DNA of 64,000 nucleotides from assembly GCF_026262575.1 (NCBI RefSeq), contig NZ_JAPKFL010000030.1, positions 1 to 64,000 on the forward strand. Reading direction: 5' to 3'. Position numbers and translations under genes: made by a program. Shown one piece after another: positions 38,584 to 47,613 of the stretch. The notes beneath the pieces were generated by a model. That model was not told the origin of the DNA, made no database searches, and worked only from the letters and a program-made list of their open reading frames with translations. Position 1 is the stretch's first letter. Each line of letters opens with the position of its first letter. Origin of the DNA: Streptomyces marinisediminis. Lineage in GTDB: Bacteria; Actinomycetota; Actinomycetes; Streptomycetales; Streptomycetaceae.

Positions 38584-40182
38584 CTAGGCGAGAGCGACCA
38601 GGTCGGCGTACTCCGCGCCCCACAGGTCCTCGACGCCGTCGGGGAGCAGGATGATCCGCTCCGGCTGGAGCGCCTCCACCGCGCCCTCGTCGTGCGTCAC
38701 CAGCACCACCGCGCCCGCGAAGGTGCGCAGCGCGCCGAGGATCTCCTCGCGGCTGGCCGGGTCGAGGTTGTTCGTCGGCTCGTCCAGCAGCAGCACGTTG
38801 GCCGAGGAGACCACGAGGGTGGCCAGGGCCAGCCGGGTCTTCTCGCCGCCGGAGAGCACCCCGGCCGGCTTGTCGACGTCGTCCCCGGAGAACAGGAACG
38901 AGCCGAGCACCTTGCGCACGTGCACCAGGTCCAGGTCGGGGGCGGAGGACCGCATGTTCTCCAGCACGGTGCGGTCCGGGTCGAGCGTCTCGTGCTCCTG
39001 CGCGTAGTAGCCGAGCTTGAGCCCGTGCCCGGGCACCACGCTGCCGGTGTCCGGCTCCTCAAGCCCCGCGAGCAGTCGCAGCAGCGTCGTCTTGCCCGCG
39101 CCGTTGAGGCCGAGGATGACCACTCGGGAGCCGCGGTCCACGGCGAGGCTCACGTCGGTGAAGATCTCCAGCGAGCCGTAGGACTTGGACAGCTCCTCGG
39201 CGGTCAGCGGGGTCTTGCCGCACGGCGCCGGATCGGGGAAGCGCAGCTTGGCGACCTTGTCCGCCTTCCGCTCGGCGTCCAGTCCGGTGAGCAGCCGCTC
39301 GGCGCGCCGGGCCATGTTCTGCGCGGCCACCGCTTTGGTGGCCTTGGCCCGCATCTTGTCGGCCTGGGAGTTGAGCGCGGCGGCCTTCTTCTCCGCGTTC
39401 GCGCGCTCGCGCCTGCGCCGCTTCTCGTCCGCCTCGCGCTGGGTGAGGTACTGCTTCCAGCCCATGTTGTACTGGTCGATCCGCGCGCGGTTGGCGTCCA
39501 GGTAGAACACCTTGTTCACGACCGTCTCGACCAGGTTGATGTCGTGGGAGATGACGACGAGGCCGCCGCGGTAGGTCTTGAGGAAGTCGCGCAGCCACAC
39601 CACCGAGTCGGCGTCGAGGTGGTTGGTGGGCTCGTCCAGCAGCAGGATGTCGGCGTCCGAGAACAGGATGCGGGCCAGCTCCACGCGGCGGCGCTGACCG
39701 CCGGAGAGGGTGTGCAGCGGCTGGCCGAGCACCCGGTCGGGCAGTCCCAGGCTGGCGGCGATGGTGGCGGCCTCGGCCTCGGCGGCGTACCCGCCCTTGG
39801 TCAAGAACTCCGTCTCCAGGCGCTCGTACTTCTTCATCGCACGCTCGCGGGTGGCGCCCTGGCCACCTGCGATGCGGTCCTCGTTCTCGCGCATGCCGCG
39901 CAGCACGGTGTCCAGCCCGCGGGCGGACAGGATGCGGTCGCGGGCCAGCGTGTCGAGGTCGCCGGTGCGCGGGTCCTGCGGCAGATAGCCGACCTCGCCG
40001 CCGCGGCTGATGGTCCCGGCGGTCGGGACGGCCTCCCCGGCGAGGCACTTGGTCAGGGTGGTCTTGCCGGCGCCGTTGCGGCCGACGAGGCCGATGCGGT
40101 CGCCGCGGGCGATGCGGAAGCTGGCGGACTCGATGAGGACACGGGCGCCGGCCCGCAACTCAAGGCCGGAAACGGTGATCAC
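38584..40182 (-). CDS. ABC-F family ATPase (ribosome-associated type)
   Basis: 532-aa soluble protein with two ABC domains and no membrane segment. First Walker A GRNGAGKTT (34-42), signature LSGGQRRRVEL, Walker B ILLLDEPTNHLD. Second Walker A GLNGAGKTT, signature LSGGEKTRLAL, Walker B VLLLDEPTNNLD. The linker between them is long and basic (about 245-325, with EKRRRRERANAEKKAAALNS). ABC-F proteins bind the ribosomal E site and act in translation or antibiotic resistance; which one is not visible here. GTG at 40182 has AGGAG seven bases upstream. A likely leader peptide precedes it. Confidence 0.92.
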   Translation of the reverse strand: MITVSGLELRAGARVLIESASFRIARGDRIGLVGRNGAGKTTLTKCLAGEAVPTAGTISRGGEVGYLPQDPRTGDLDTLARDRILSARGLDTVLRGMRENEDRIAGGQGATRERAMKKYERLETEFLTKGGYAAEAEAATIAASLGLPDRVLGQPLHTLSGGQRRRVELARILFSDADILLLDEPTNHLDADSVVWLRDFLKTYRGGLVVISHDINLVETVVNKVFYLDANRARIDQYNMGWKQYLTQREADEKRRRRERANAEKKAAALNSQADKMRAKATKAVAAQNMARRAERLLTGLDAERKADKVAKLRFPDPAPCGKTPLTAEELSKSYGSLEIFTDVSLAVDRGSRVVILGLNGAGKTTLLRLLAGLEEPDTGSVVPGHGLKLGYYAQEHETLDPDRTVLENMRSSAPDLDLVHVRKVLGSFLFSGDDVDKPAGVLSGGEKTRLALATLVVSSANVLLLDEPTNNLDPASREEILGALRTFAGAVVLVTHDEGAVEALQPERIILLPDGVEDLWGAEYADLVALA

Positions 40183-40294
40183 GAGAGAACTCCTGGACGG
40201 GACGTACGTACGGGTCTGGTCGGTGGCGCGTGCGCGCTGCCACGGGCGGCCCGGCGCCGGGGACGGCTGGCGGGCACGCGGACGTACGCCGTCG

Positions 40295-40318
40295 CTAGTG
40301 CACGAGAGGAGTTGCCAT
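40295..40318 (-). CDS. Candidate 7-aa leader peptide MATPLVH
   Basis: ATG at 40318, six more codons, TAG at 40297-40295. TAGACT, a good -10, ends seven bases before the ATG (40331-40326), so the message would start on the leader itself. It lies 113 bp upstream of the ABC-F start. Its stop codon is four bases from an RNA segment (40290-40282) that can pair with 40209-40201 just before the ABC-F ribosome binding site. Short leader ORFs of this kind control several ABC-F resistance genes by ribosome stalling. Confidence 0.5.
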   Translation of the reverse strand: MATPLVH

Positions 40319-40325
40319 GCCCGGC

Positions 40326-40331
40326 AGTCTA
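40326..40331 (-). promoter_or_regulatory. Candidate -10 for the ABC-F leader
   Basis: TAGACT on the minus strand, seven bases upstream of the leader ATG. The -35 region (GGAAAA or nearby) is weak. Confidence 0.5.
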
Positions 40332-40445
40332 CCGGCGCGCCGCAACCGCTTTTCCGCCCGGCGGCCGACGGCGCCCGCGCGCGGGCGGTGGCGTCCCGGG
40401 TCCGCCGCGCGCCCGGGGCGGGCGACCCCGGGCGCGCGGCCGGTC

Positions 40446-41810
40446 TCAGGCCCCGCCGGAGTGGACCTGGAACGCGGCGCGGCGGACGGTGCGGGCCAGC
40501 GCCGGGTCCGGGTGCGCGGCGGCCAGCGCCACGAGCACCTGCACGGTGCGGGGGTGGCCCGTCGCGCGGATCTCCTCCAGCAGCCGGGGAACGGACTCGT
40601 GCACGGCCGACGCCAGGTGGTCCACCAGGAGCTGCGCCTCGCCGTGGTCGGCGACGGCCGCGGCGGTGTCCACCCACAGCCAGGCGGCCTCCGCCCGGGT
40701 GAGGACGCCGGGCGCTCCCCCGGCCAGGTCCTCCGGGTCGGCGCCCTCGTGCTCGGCGAGCCACAGCAGCGCGTAGGGCCGCAGGGCCGGGTCGTCGGCC
40801 GCCGCGCGCACCGCGGGCTCGGCCGGGGCGCCGACGACGCGCAGCGCCTCGAAGGCCAGGGCCCGGATCAGCGCGTCCTCGCCGTGCGCGGCGTCCAGCA
40901 GCTCGGTGACCGCCGGGCCGGTGGGGCGGGCGGCGAGCCAGGCGCGGTACTCGTCCCGGGCGGGCCCGGGCGAGAGCCGGGCGCAGCCGCGCAGCATGTC
41001 GGCGGCCGACTGCTCGATGTTCCCGGCCGGGCTGAGGGCGGCCACGCAGATCTGCTCCAGCTTGGCCCACACGGCCCAGTCGCCCAGCGGGGTCAGGACG
41101 GCCTGGCCGGTGCGGCCGGGGTCGGCGCAGCGGGTCAGCGCGCCCACGGCGGCCAGTCCGTCCAGCGCCCAGCCCAGGAGCGTGCGCAGCTCCGGTTCGG
41201 CCGGGTCCGGGGCCCGCGCCCCGGCCGCGACGCGCTCGGTGCGCAGTTCGGCGATGCGCTGGGTCAGCAGCTCCAGCAGGGCCGCCTCGGTGACCGGGCC
41301 GGAGGTCAGGTGCATCACCGACAGCAACTGCGGCGCGGCGACCACCACGTCCCCGACCAGGGCGGGGTCGGCGTCTTCGGGGGCGGGGCAGGCCAGCGAC
41401 CAGGCGTCGAAGAGCGCCACCCAGCCGCGCAGCACCGCGGAGTCGTCGCGGTCCCAGGCCCGCAGCCGCCAGCCCGCCGAGACGGCACCGGCGTGCAGCT
41501 CGACCAGCCCGGCGAGGCGGGCGCGGTCCCAGTGGACGACGATCTGCGGAGGCGGCATGCGCAGCGCGGCACCCGCGCGCCGTGGGTCGGCGGCCGGCGA
41601 GGTGCCGGTGGCGTCGGCCCAGCGGGCCAGGCGGACCGCGTCGCCGAGCGCGGCTCGGGCCTGCCGGGCCAGCCGCTCGCGCGGGGCCAGCCGGGCGGGC
41701 GGGCGGGGCGCCGGGCGGGCCCGGCGCACGGACACCGAGCGGCGTGCCGTGGCCACGGCCTGTGCGGGAACGATGCTCAGTCTGGTGTCTCGCGGGGTAC
41801 GGGACGTCAC
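40446..41810 (-). CDS. Conserved hypothetical protein, 454 aa
   Basis: I do not recognise a family by name. The protein is Ala/Leu-rich, helical and without membrane segments. The C-terminal half (about 260-450) has a repeat-like pattern of paired helices (e.g. LIRALAFEALRVVG, LLVDHLASAVHESVPRLLEEI, TVQVLVALAAAHPD) that resembles HEAT-type repeats. GTG at 41810 is chosen because AGGAAGA lies about eight bases upstream; an upstream TTG at 41846 would add twelve residues. Codon use is typical. It lies between ABC-F and hydrolase genes on the same strand; no functional link is visible. Confidence 0.75.
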   Translation of the reverse strand: MTSRTPRDTRLSIVPAQAVATARRSVSVRRARPAPRPPARLAPRERLARQARAALGDAVRLARWADATGTSPAADPRRAGAALRMPPPQIVVHWDRARLAGLVELHAGAVSAGWRLRAWDRDDSAVLRGWVALFDAWSLACPAPEDADPALVGDVVVAAPQLLSVMHLTSGPVTEAALLELLTQRIAELRTERVAAGARAPDPAEPELRTLLGWALDGLAAVGALTRCADPGRTGQAVLTPLGDWAVWAKLEQICVAALSPAGNIEQSAADMLRGCARLSPGPARDEYRAWLAARPTGPAVTELLDAAHGEDALIRALAFEALRVVGAPAEPAVRAAADDPALRPYALLWLAEHEGADPEDLAGGAPGVLTRAEAAWLWVDTAAAVADHGEAQLLVDHLASAVHESVPRLLEEIRATGHPRTVQVLVALAAAHPDPALARTVRRAAFQVHSGGA

Positions 41811-41916
41811 GGGGGCAGTCTTCCTGGTGACCCCCGGAAAGCCCAAACCGTCACCGACTCCGCTCAGATGGGCGCGCCGACTGCCCAGCTCAGCGCGTCG
41901 CGGACCGGGCGGCGGC

Positions 41917-43077
41917 TCACACCAGCGGGGTGAGGAAACGGCGCAGGGACTCGTCGACGCCCATCGGGTCGGCGTTCCAGCACCCGGCGTGCCGGGCGTG
42001 CGGCACCTCGCGCACGCTGATCAGCCGGGGGCGGGCGTCGGCGTAAGCCAGGGAGGCGTCGTAGGAGGCCACGGTGTCGCCCGGGCCGTGCAGGAGCAGC
42101 GTCGGCGAGGCGAGCAGGGCGGGGTCGGCGGCCTCGTCCAGCCGCTCGGGACGCAGCCCGGCGCGGCCCTGCGCGGCGCGCACCGCGAGCGGCAGCAGCG
42201 GCCCCGGGGCGCGCCGGGCCGCAAGGGCGCGCAGGGTGCCGCGCCAGTCGAGGACGGGCGAGTCCAGCACCAGCCCGGCCACCTGGGCGCGCGCCGCCGA
42301 GCGCGCGGCGGCCAGCAGCGCGGCGGTGGCGCCGGTGGACCAGCCGAACAGGACGATGCGCTCGGCGCCGTGGCGCAGGGCGTACCGCATCGCGGCGTCC
42401 ACGTCGCGCCACTCGTCGTCGCCGAGGTGGCCCAGCCCGTCCGGCGCGGGCGGTGCGCCCAGGTCACCGCGGCAGGCGACCGAGAGCACGGGGAACTGCA
42501 TGCGGTGCAGCAGGGGCATCACCACCATCGGGTGGTCCCGGGTGGTGCCCAGGCCGTGCACGGCGACGACCCAGGTGTCGCGGGCCCCGGGCACGAACCA
42601 GGCGGGCAGCGGGCCCAGCTCGCCGGGCACGTCGACGTCGGAGCAGGGCAGGTCCAGTGACCCGTGCGGGCTGCCGGTGTACGCCTGCGGGGTGAGGCGG
42701 ACGCGGCTGCCCGGCCGCAACTCGCCCTCGGTGACGCGGACCAGGCGCCGCACCACGGTGTCGGGGGTGCCGGGCTCCGGGCGCCGCCCGCCGCGGCCCT
42801 CCTGCGGGCCGGCCTCCAGCACGTTGCCCACCACGGCCCGCAGGCCGGGCCCGGTCAGTCCGTAGACGCCGGGGAGCTGGGAGACCAGCGAGCGGGTGAG
42901 CGTCACCTGGCCGGGACCCGTGGCGTGCACGGTCAGCGCGGGACCGTCGAAGCCGGGAGGCGCCTTTCCGGAGGGTTTCAGGGCTGCTCCAGCCGCGTAC
43001 CGGCCGGCCGCGACGGCGGCCCCGGCACCCAGCACTGTGGTGGAGGCGGCCACGGCCGCCGCGGTTCGCGGGCGCAT
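41917..43077 (-). CDS. Alpha/beta hydrolase, membrane-anchored or secreted
   Basis: 386-aa protein. An N-terminal hydrophobic segment at about 6-30 (AAAVAASTTVLGAGAAVAAGRYAAG) may be a signal anchor. The hydrolase fold has the oxyanion-end motif VVAVHGLGTTRDHP, the nucleophile elbow GWSTGA (S247), an acid in LLLHGPGDTVASYD, and the catalytic His in VPHARHAG. It fits a lipase/peptidase-like serine hydrolase; substrate unknown. ATG at 43077 begins the conserved part; the ribosome binding site is weak (GGACGGG). Confidence 0.88.
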   Translation of the reverse strand: MRPRTAAAVAASTTVLGAGAAVAAGRYAAGAALKPSGKAPPGFDGPALTVHATGPGQVTLTRSLVSQLPGVYGLTGPGLRAVVGNVLEAGPQEGRGGRRPEPGTPDTVVRRLVRVTEGELRPGSRVRLTPQAYTGSPHGSLDLPCSDVDVPGELGPLPAWFVPGARDTWVVAVHGLGTTRDHPMVVMPLLHRMQFPVLSVACRGDLGAPPAPDGLGHLGDDEWRDVDAAMRYALRHGAERIVLFGWSTGATAALLAAARSAARAQVAGLVLDSPVLDWRGTLRALAARRAPGPLLPLAVRAAQGRAGLRPERLDEAADPALLASPTLLLHGPGDTVASYDASLAYADARPRLISVREVPHARHAGCWNADPMGVDESLRRFLTPLV

Positions 43078-43142
43078 CCCGTCCAGTGTGCAAGGTCGCA
43101 GGCGGTGAGACCAGGGGGCCGCGCCGGGCGGGTGAGGCGGAG

Positions 43143-43880
43143 TCAGGCGCGGGTGCCGGGCGGGGCGTCCGCCGGCGGCTGGCCGTAGCCGCGCAGCCGC
43201 TCCGCCACCACCGCCAGCTCCGCCGGCGGCAGCACGGTCGGCGCGCGGCCGGGCACGGAGGCCGCCGCCAGCCACACCCGGCACATCCACTCGAGCTGCG
43301 CCGTGTGCGCGTACGCCTCCTCCAGACCGCGGCCGTGCACGACGGTGCCGTGGTTGCGCAGCAGGCAGCCGCTGCGGCCCCGCAGCGCCCGCACCGCGTG
43401 CCCGGCCAGCTCGGCACTGCCGTAGGTGGCGTAGGGCGCGACCCGCACCGGCCCGCCCAGGGCCGCGGCCATGTAGTGCACGGCGGGCAGCTCGTCCACC
43501 AGCGTGGAGACGGCCGTGGCGTGCACGGCGTGGGTGTGCACGACCGCGGTGGCGTCCGTGGCGCGGTAGACGGCCAGGTGCAGCGGCAGCTCGCTGGTGG
43601 GGGCCAGGCGGCCCCCGGCGCGGCGCCCGTCGAGGTGGACGGCGCACAGGTCGGCGTCGGTGAGGCGCTCGTACGGCACCCCGCTCGGTGTCACCAGCAC
43701 CACGTCGCCGACGCGGGCGGAGACGTTGCCCGAGGTGCCCACGACCAGGCCGTCCGCGACGCTGCGGCGGGCGGTGGCGACCACCTCGCGCCAGGCGGCC
43801 AGCCAGGCGGCGGGCGGCGCCTGGCCGGCCGGCTCACCGGCCCGCCCCGCCCGGATCTCCTCCGGCGTGCTACTCGGCAT
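43143..43880 (-). CDS. Class II aldolase/adducin family protein
   Basis: 245-aa zinc aldolase of the FucA/AraD type. Zinc ligands: H115 and H117 (VVHTHAVH) and H177 (NHGTVV); E97 (SELPLH) is the likely acid/base. The spacing agrees with L-fuculose-1-phosphate aldolase. GTSGNVSARV (48-57) binds the phosphate. It probably splits a sugar phosphate such as L-fuculose- or L-ribulose-phosphate; sugar genes are not visible around it. GGAGG lies six bases before the ATG at 43880. Confidence 0.9.
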   Translation of the reverse strand: MPSSTPEEIRAGRAGEPAGQAPPAAWLAAWREVVATARRSVADGLVVGTSGNVSARVGDVVLVTPSGVPYERLTDADLCAVHLDGRRAGGRLAPTSELPLHLAVYRATDATAVVHTHAVHATAVSTLVDELPAVHYMAAALGGPVRVAPYATYGSAELAGHAVRALRGRSGCLLRNHGTVVHGRGLEEAYAHTAQLEWMCRVWLAAASVPGRAPTVLPPAELAVVAERLRGYGQPPADAPPGTRA

Positions 43881-44550
43881 GCGCCCTCCTCGCCCCGCGC
43901 GTCCCGTCGTGCGGGCCCCCAGCGGTCCCCGCGCCCCGGGCGCCCGGCCGAGCGCCCGGGCCCTGCTTACCAGGCCCGCCCCGCCCGAGCCCAGTCGCGG
44001 GGCGGCGCCCCGCGGTCCGCGCGGCGGGGCGGGGCGAGCGCACGGAGAGCACGGGGCGAGCACGGGGCGGAAAGCACACCCCTCGACCCGGCAGACGCCG
44101 CGACACGGGACGCGGGCCGGGAGCAGCGGCGCGGGCGCGGGACGCGAGCCGGGCGGCGGGGCGCGGGCCGGGGGAACACGGGCACGGGCGAGGCGACAGG
44201 CGCGGGGCGGGCGCACACGGGCACGGGCCGGGCGAACGCCGACGGGGGGTGGGACGGACGCGGAGGCGTGGGCTGGGCGGGGCGCAGGCGCGCAGGTCGT
44301 CCGCCTGCCGGGGCAGCCGGGCAAGTCGCTGGGCGCGGCCGAGGCAGAAGGTCTCGATACGGTATCGGCGCGCCGGTGGGCGCACCACCCCGCTCGCGGA
44401 CGCACGCGGGTCCGGCAACCCTGTGCAACCCCCCTTCCCCGCCCCCTGAACTGAGGTGTGACCGGAGTCTCTACGCGCCCGCGAAGGCCGTGGTGACGCG
44501 GGCGCGTGAGGGTCCGCGCGAAGCCCGGCGAGGGGTGACACTCTGAAGCC
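43881..44550. other. Long non-coding G-rich gap, about 670 bp
   Basis: No gene is supported. The plus strand is strikingly rich in short G runs (e.g. GCACGGGGCGAGCACGGGGCGG near 44047-44071 and several GGGCACGGGC words at about 44180-44235). It ends at the PHO boxes. The frames here have proline/arginine-rich nonsense composition. Confidence 0.5.
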
Positions 44551-44557
44551 CGTCACC

Positions 44558-44590
44558 GTTCACCTTCCGTTCACTCAGCGTCCTTACGTT
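44558..44590 (+). promoter_or_regulatory. PHO boxes (PhoP direct repeats) upstream of pit
   Basis: Three 11-base units in a row: GTTCACCTTCC (44558-44568), GTTCACTCAGC (44569-44579), GTCCTTACGTT (44580-44590). The first two match the Streptomyces PhoP repeat GTTCACC-n4 well. GTCACC at 44552-44557 may be part of another. The pit ATG is 37 bp further on. Confidence 0.8.
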
Positions 44591-44627
44591 CGCCGAGCTA
44601 CCTGACCGCCAAACTGATTGCCGGGTA

Positions 44628-45863
<1,236 letters not shown>

Positions 45864-45909
45864 CCCTCCCGACCGCACCCCGCCCCCACGCACGCAAGGA
45901 CGTACCGCG

Positions 45910-46119
45910 ATGGACATCGACTGGGCAGCACTCGGCCAGGTCTTCGGCGTCAGCCTGCTGGCGACCGTCGCCCTGGTGGGCGTCTTCACCCTCGGCATCG
46001 TCGGCGGCTCCCGCAGGTCCGACGGCACCGCCGGCGTGGCCGCCAAGGCGGGCTCCTACCTCGCCTACGCGGTCTGCGCCGCGGCCGTCGCCTTCGGCAT
46101 CTACACGATCGCCGCGTAG
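45910..46119 (+). CDS. Small membrane protein downstream of pit, 69 aa
   Basis: 69-aa protein with two membrane helices (about 11-32, VFGVSLLATVALVGVFTLGIVGG, and 47-67, AGSYLAYAVCAAAVAFGIYTIA) and a short polar loop RRSDGTAGVAAKA. AAGGAC lies about eight bases before the ATG. It is conserved next to pit in Streptomyces, so a role with the transporter is likely but unproven. Confidence 0.85.
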   Translation: MDIDWAALGQVFGVSLLATVALVGVFTLGIVGGSRRSDGTAGVAAKAGSYLAYAVCAAAVAFGIYTIAA

Positions 46120-46419
46120 CACCCCCGCCGCGCCGCTCCCGGTGGCCCTCCGTGCGCGGTGACTTCCGTGCCCGGTGGCCTCCCGGCCCCGTGCCGGGTG
46201 GGCTTCCGTGTCACCGGGCCTCCCGCCGTCGCCGGGCGGCGGCTGCCGCCGGGTCGTCGCCGCGCTGCGCCGCCGTCGCGGGCCGCCGCCCCGGGTCCGC
46301 GCGGCGCGCCCGGGGCGGCGGCCGCTCCGGGCATCGGGTCCCGGCCTCGCGGGACACCGCGGGGCCCGCCTGTGGGACCCGCCACAGCTTTGCGGTCCCC
46401 GCTCTGGTGGACTCCGCGG
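46120..46419. other. Non-coding gap, 300 bp
   Basis: G+C-rich, no gene. Two related stretches, GACTTCCGTGCCCGGTGGCCTCCC (near 46162) and GGCTTCCGTGTCACCGGGCCTCCC (near 46200), look like an old direct duplication. No clear terminator or promoter. Confidence 0.35.
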
Positions 46420-46899
46420 ATGACCTTCCCCCTGCTGGTGTTCGCCGGGCTCACCGGGCTCGTCACGGCCTTCGCCCTCGTCGGCTACGGCTTCGGCTCC
46501 CTCGGGCGGCACGGCCTCCGGCGCGCGGGCCGCGTGGTGTGGCTGCGCAGCACCGCCGCGCTGCTGGGCGCCGCCGCGGCGGCCCTGTACACCTGGGGCC
46601 TGCTCCTGGTCGGCGGCGCGGTCGTGGCGGCCGAGGACGGCGGCACGGGTTCGGCTCCGTTCCCGCCCTGCCTGACCCCCGGCCAGGAGCAGCGGGCGGC
46701 CGGCGTGACCGACTACCGCGTGGACTTCCTGCCCCTGCGCTTCGTCTGCGAGACGAGCACCGGCGACGCCTACGCCTCCGCCGCCGTCCCCGGGTACCTC
46801 AACCCGGCCGCGCTGGGCCTCGCGCTGGCCGCCACCGCCTGCGCCGGGAGCGCGGGCCGGACCTCCGGGCGCCGCCCCGGTGGGCTCCCCGCGGCGTGA
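46420..46899 (+). CDS. Membrane protein of unknown function, 159 aa
   Basis: Hypothetical protein with about three membrane helices: 2-23 (TFPLLVFAGLTGLVTAFALVGYGF), 42-66 (LRSTAALLGAAAAALYTWGLLL) and 128-148 (PAALGLALAATACAG). The external part holds two cysteines (CLTPG, FVCETS). ATG at 46420 starts directly before the first helix; GGTGGA lies eight bases upstream. No family recognised. Confidence 0.65.
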   Translation: MTFPLLVFAGLTGLVTAFALVGYGFGSLGRHGLRRAGRVVWLRSTAALLGAAAAALYTWGLLLVGGAVVAAEDGGTGSAPFPPCLTPGQEQRAAGVTDYRVDFLPLRFVCETSTGDAYASAAVPGYLNPAALGLALAATACAGSAGRTSGRRPGGLPAA

Positions 46900-46931
46900 C
46901 CCCCGCCCGGGCACGGGCCCGGAGCCGGGGC

Positions 46932-47024
46932 CTACCTGTTGACGAGGTACATGAGGTACAGGGCCCCGGCGCAGTACGCGCCGACGAGCACGAACGCCCA
47001 GACGGGCGGCTTACGGTCTCCCAT
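46932..47024 (-). CDS. Possible 30-aa single-helix membrane peptide
   Basis: MGDRKPPVWAFVLVGAYCAG then ALYLMYLVNR: one membrane helix flanked by basic residues, a typical small membrane protein. AAGGTGG is about three bases before the ATG. It is too short for firm proof; the good ribosome binding site and clean composition support it. Confidence 0.5.
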   Translation of the reverse strand: MGDRKPPVWAFVLVGAYCAGALYLMYLVNR

Positions 47025-47328
47025 GCCACCTTCTTCCCGTTCTCGTGCACGGAGGTCCCCCGCCTCCGTCGCCCCGATGGTGACACCCCGTCGGCCGACG
47101 GGCCACCGCCGGGCGTGTGCAGACACGGGCCCGCCCGCCACGCCCTCCACGCCCACGCCGTCCTCGGCCGCCGGTGACCGGCCCGGCGGCGGGGCGGGCA
47201 GTGGCCCGGCGGTGGCCCGGTGGTGGAAGACGGGTCGCCGGGGCGGCCGGTGAGGCGCGGAAGCCGTGGGGACTCGCCGTGGGGCGTGTGAGTCTGGCAA
47301 CTTCGCGCCGTCGCAGGTCAGGGCGGAG

Positions 47329-47357
47329 TTGACGGCCCCTGCCGGGCGTGGTGGACT
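47329..47357 (+). promoter_or_regulatory. Promoter of the cobalamin operon
   Basis: TTGACG (47329-47334), 17-base spacer, TGGACT (47352-47357). Transcription should start near 47364, right before the riboswitch. Confidence 0.6.
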
Positions 47358-47363
47358 GCCCGG

Positions 47364-47520
47364 TGCCATACGGCGGCAGGAGAGGAAGCCGGTGCGAGTC
47401 CGGCGCGGTCCCGCCACTGTCACCGGGGAGCACGCCCCCACCCGACGTCACGGCCCCACGGGGCTGGAAGGCAGGGGGAAGGTGCTGATCCGGGAGCCAG
47501 GAGACTCTCACCGCCGGTCA
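47364..47520 (+). ncRNA. Cobalamin (B12) riboswitch
   Basis: Conserved aptamer words in the right order: GAGGAAGCCGGTGCGAGTCC then GCGGTCCCGCCACTGT (about 47392-47420), and the B12 box AGCCAGGAGACTCTCACC (47495-47512). The product binds adenosylcobalamin or a related corrinoid and turns the downstream genes off. The cob operon starts about 95 bp after its end, so it is a feedback switch for B12 synthesis. The 5' boundary is approximate. Confidence 0.92.
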
Positions 47521-47613
47521 CGTCGAGCCAGGGCGAGGACCCTGAGTGAGGACATACCGCCATGCCCGGCATTCCCCTGCCACCCGACACACCTGCGCCC
47601 ATGACGCTCCGGG

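Noticed and set aside
40317..41933. Plus-strand ATG at 40317 with a perfect GAGAGGAG ribosome binding site
   Set aside because: The frame runs antisense through the 454-aa protein gene and has no domain. The SD-like word is the complement of the leader peptide codons.
46162..46225. Imperfect direct repeat after the pit operon as a regulatory site
   Set aside because: The similarity is limited to a G+C-rich stretch of about 24 bases with several mismatches, and it is not in promoter position for a nearby gene.
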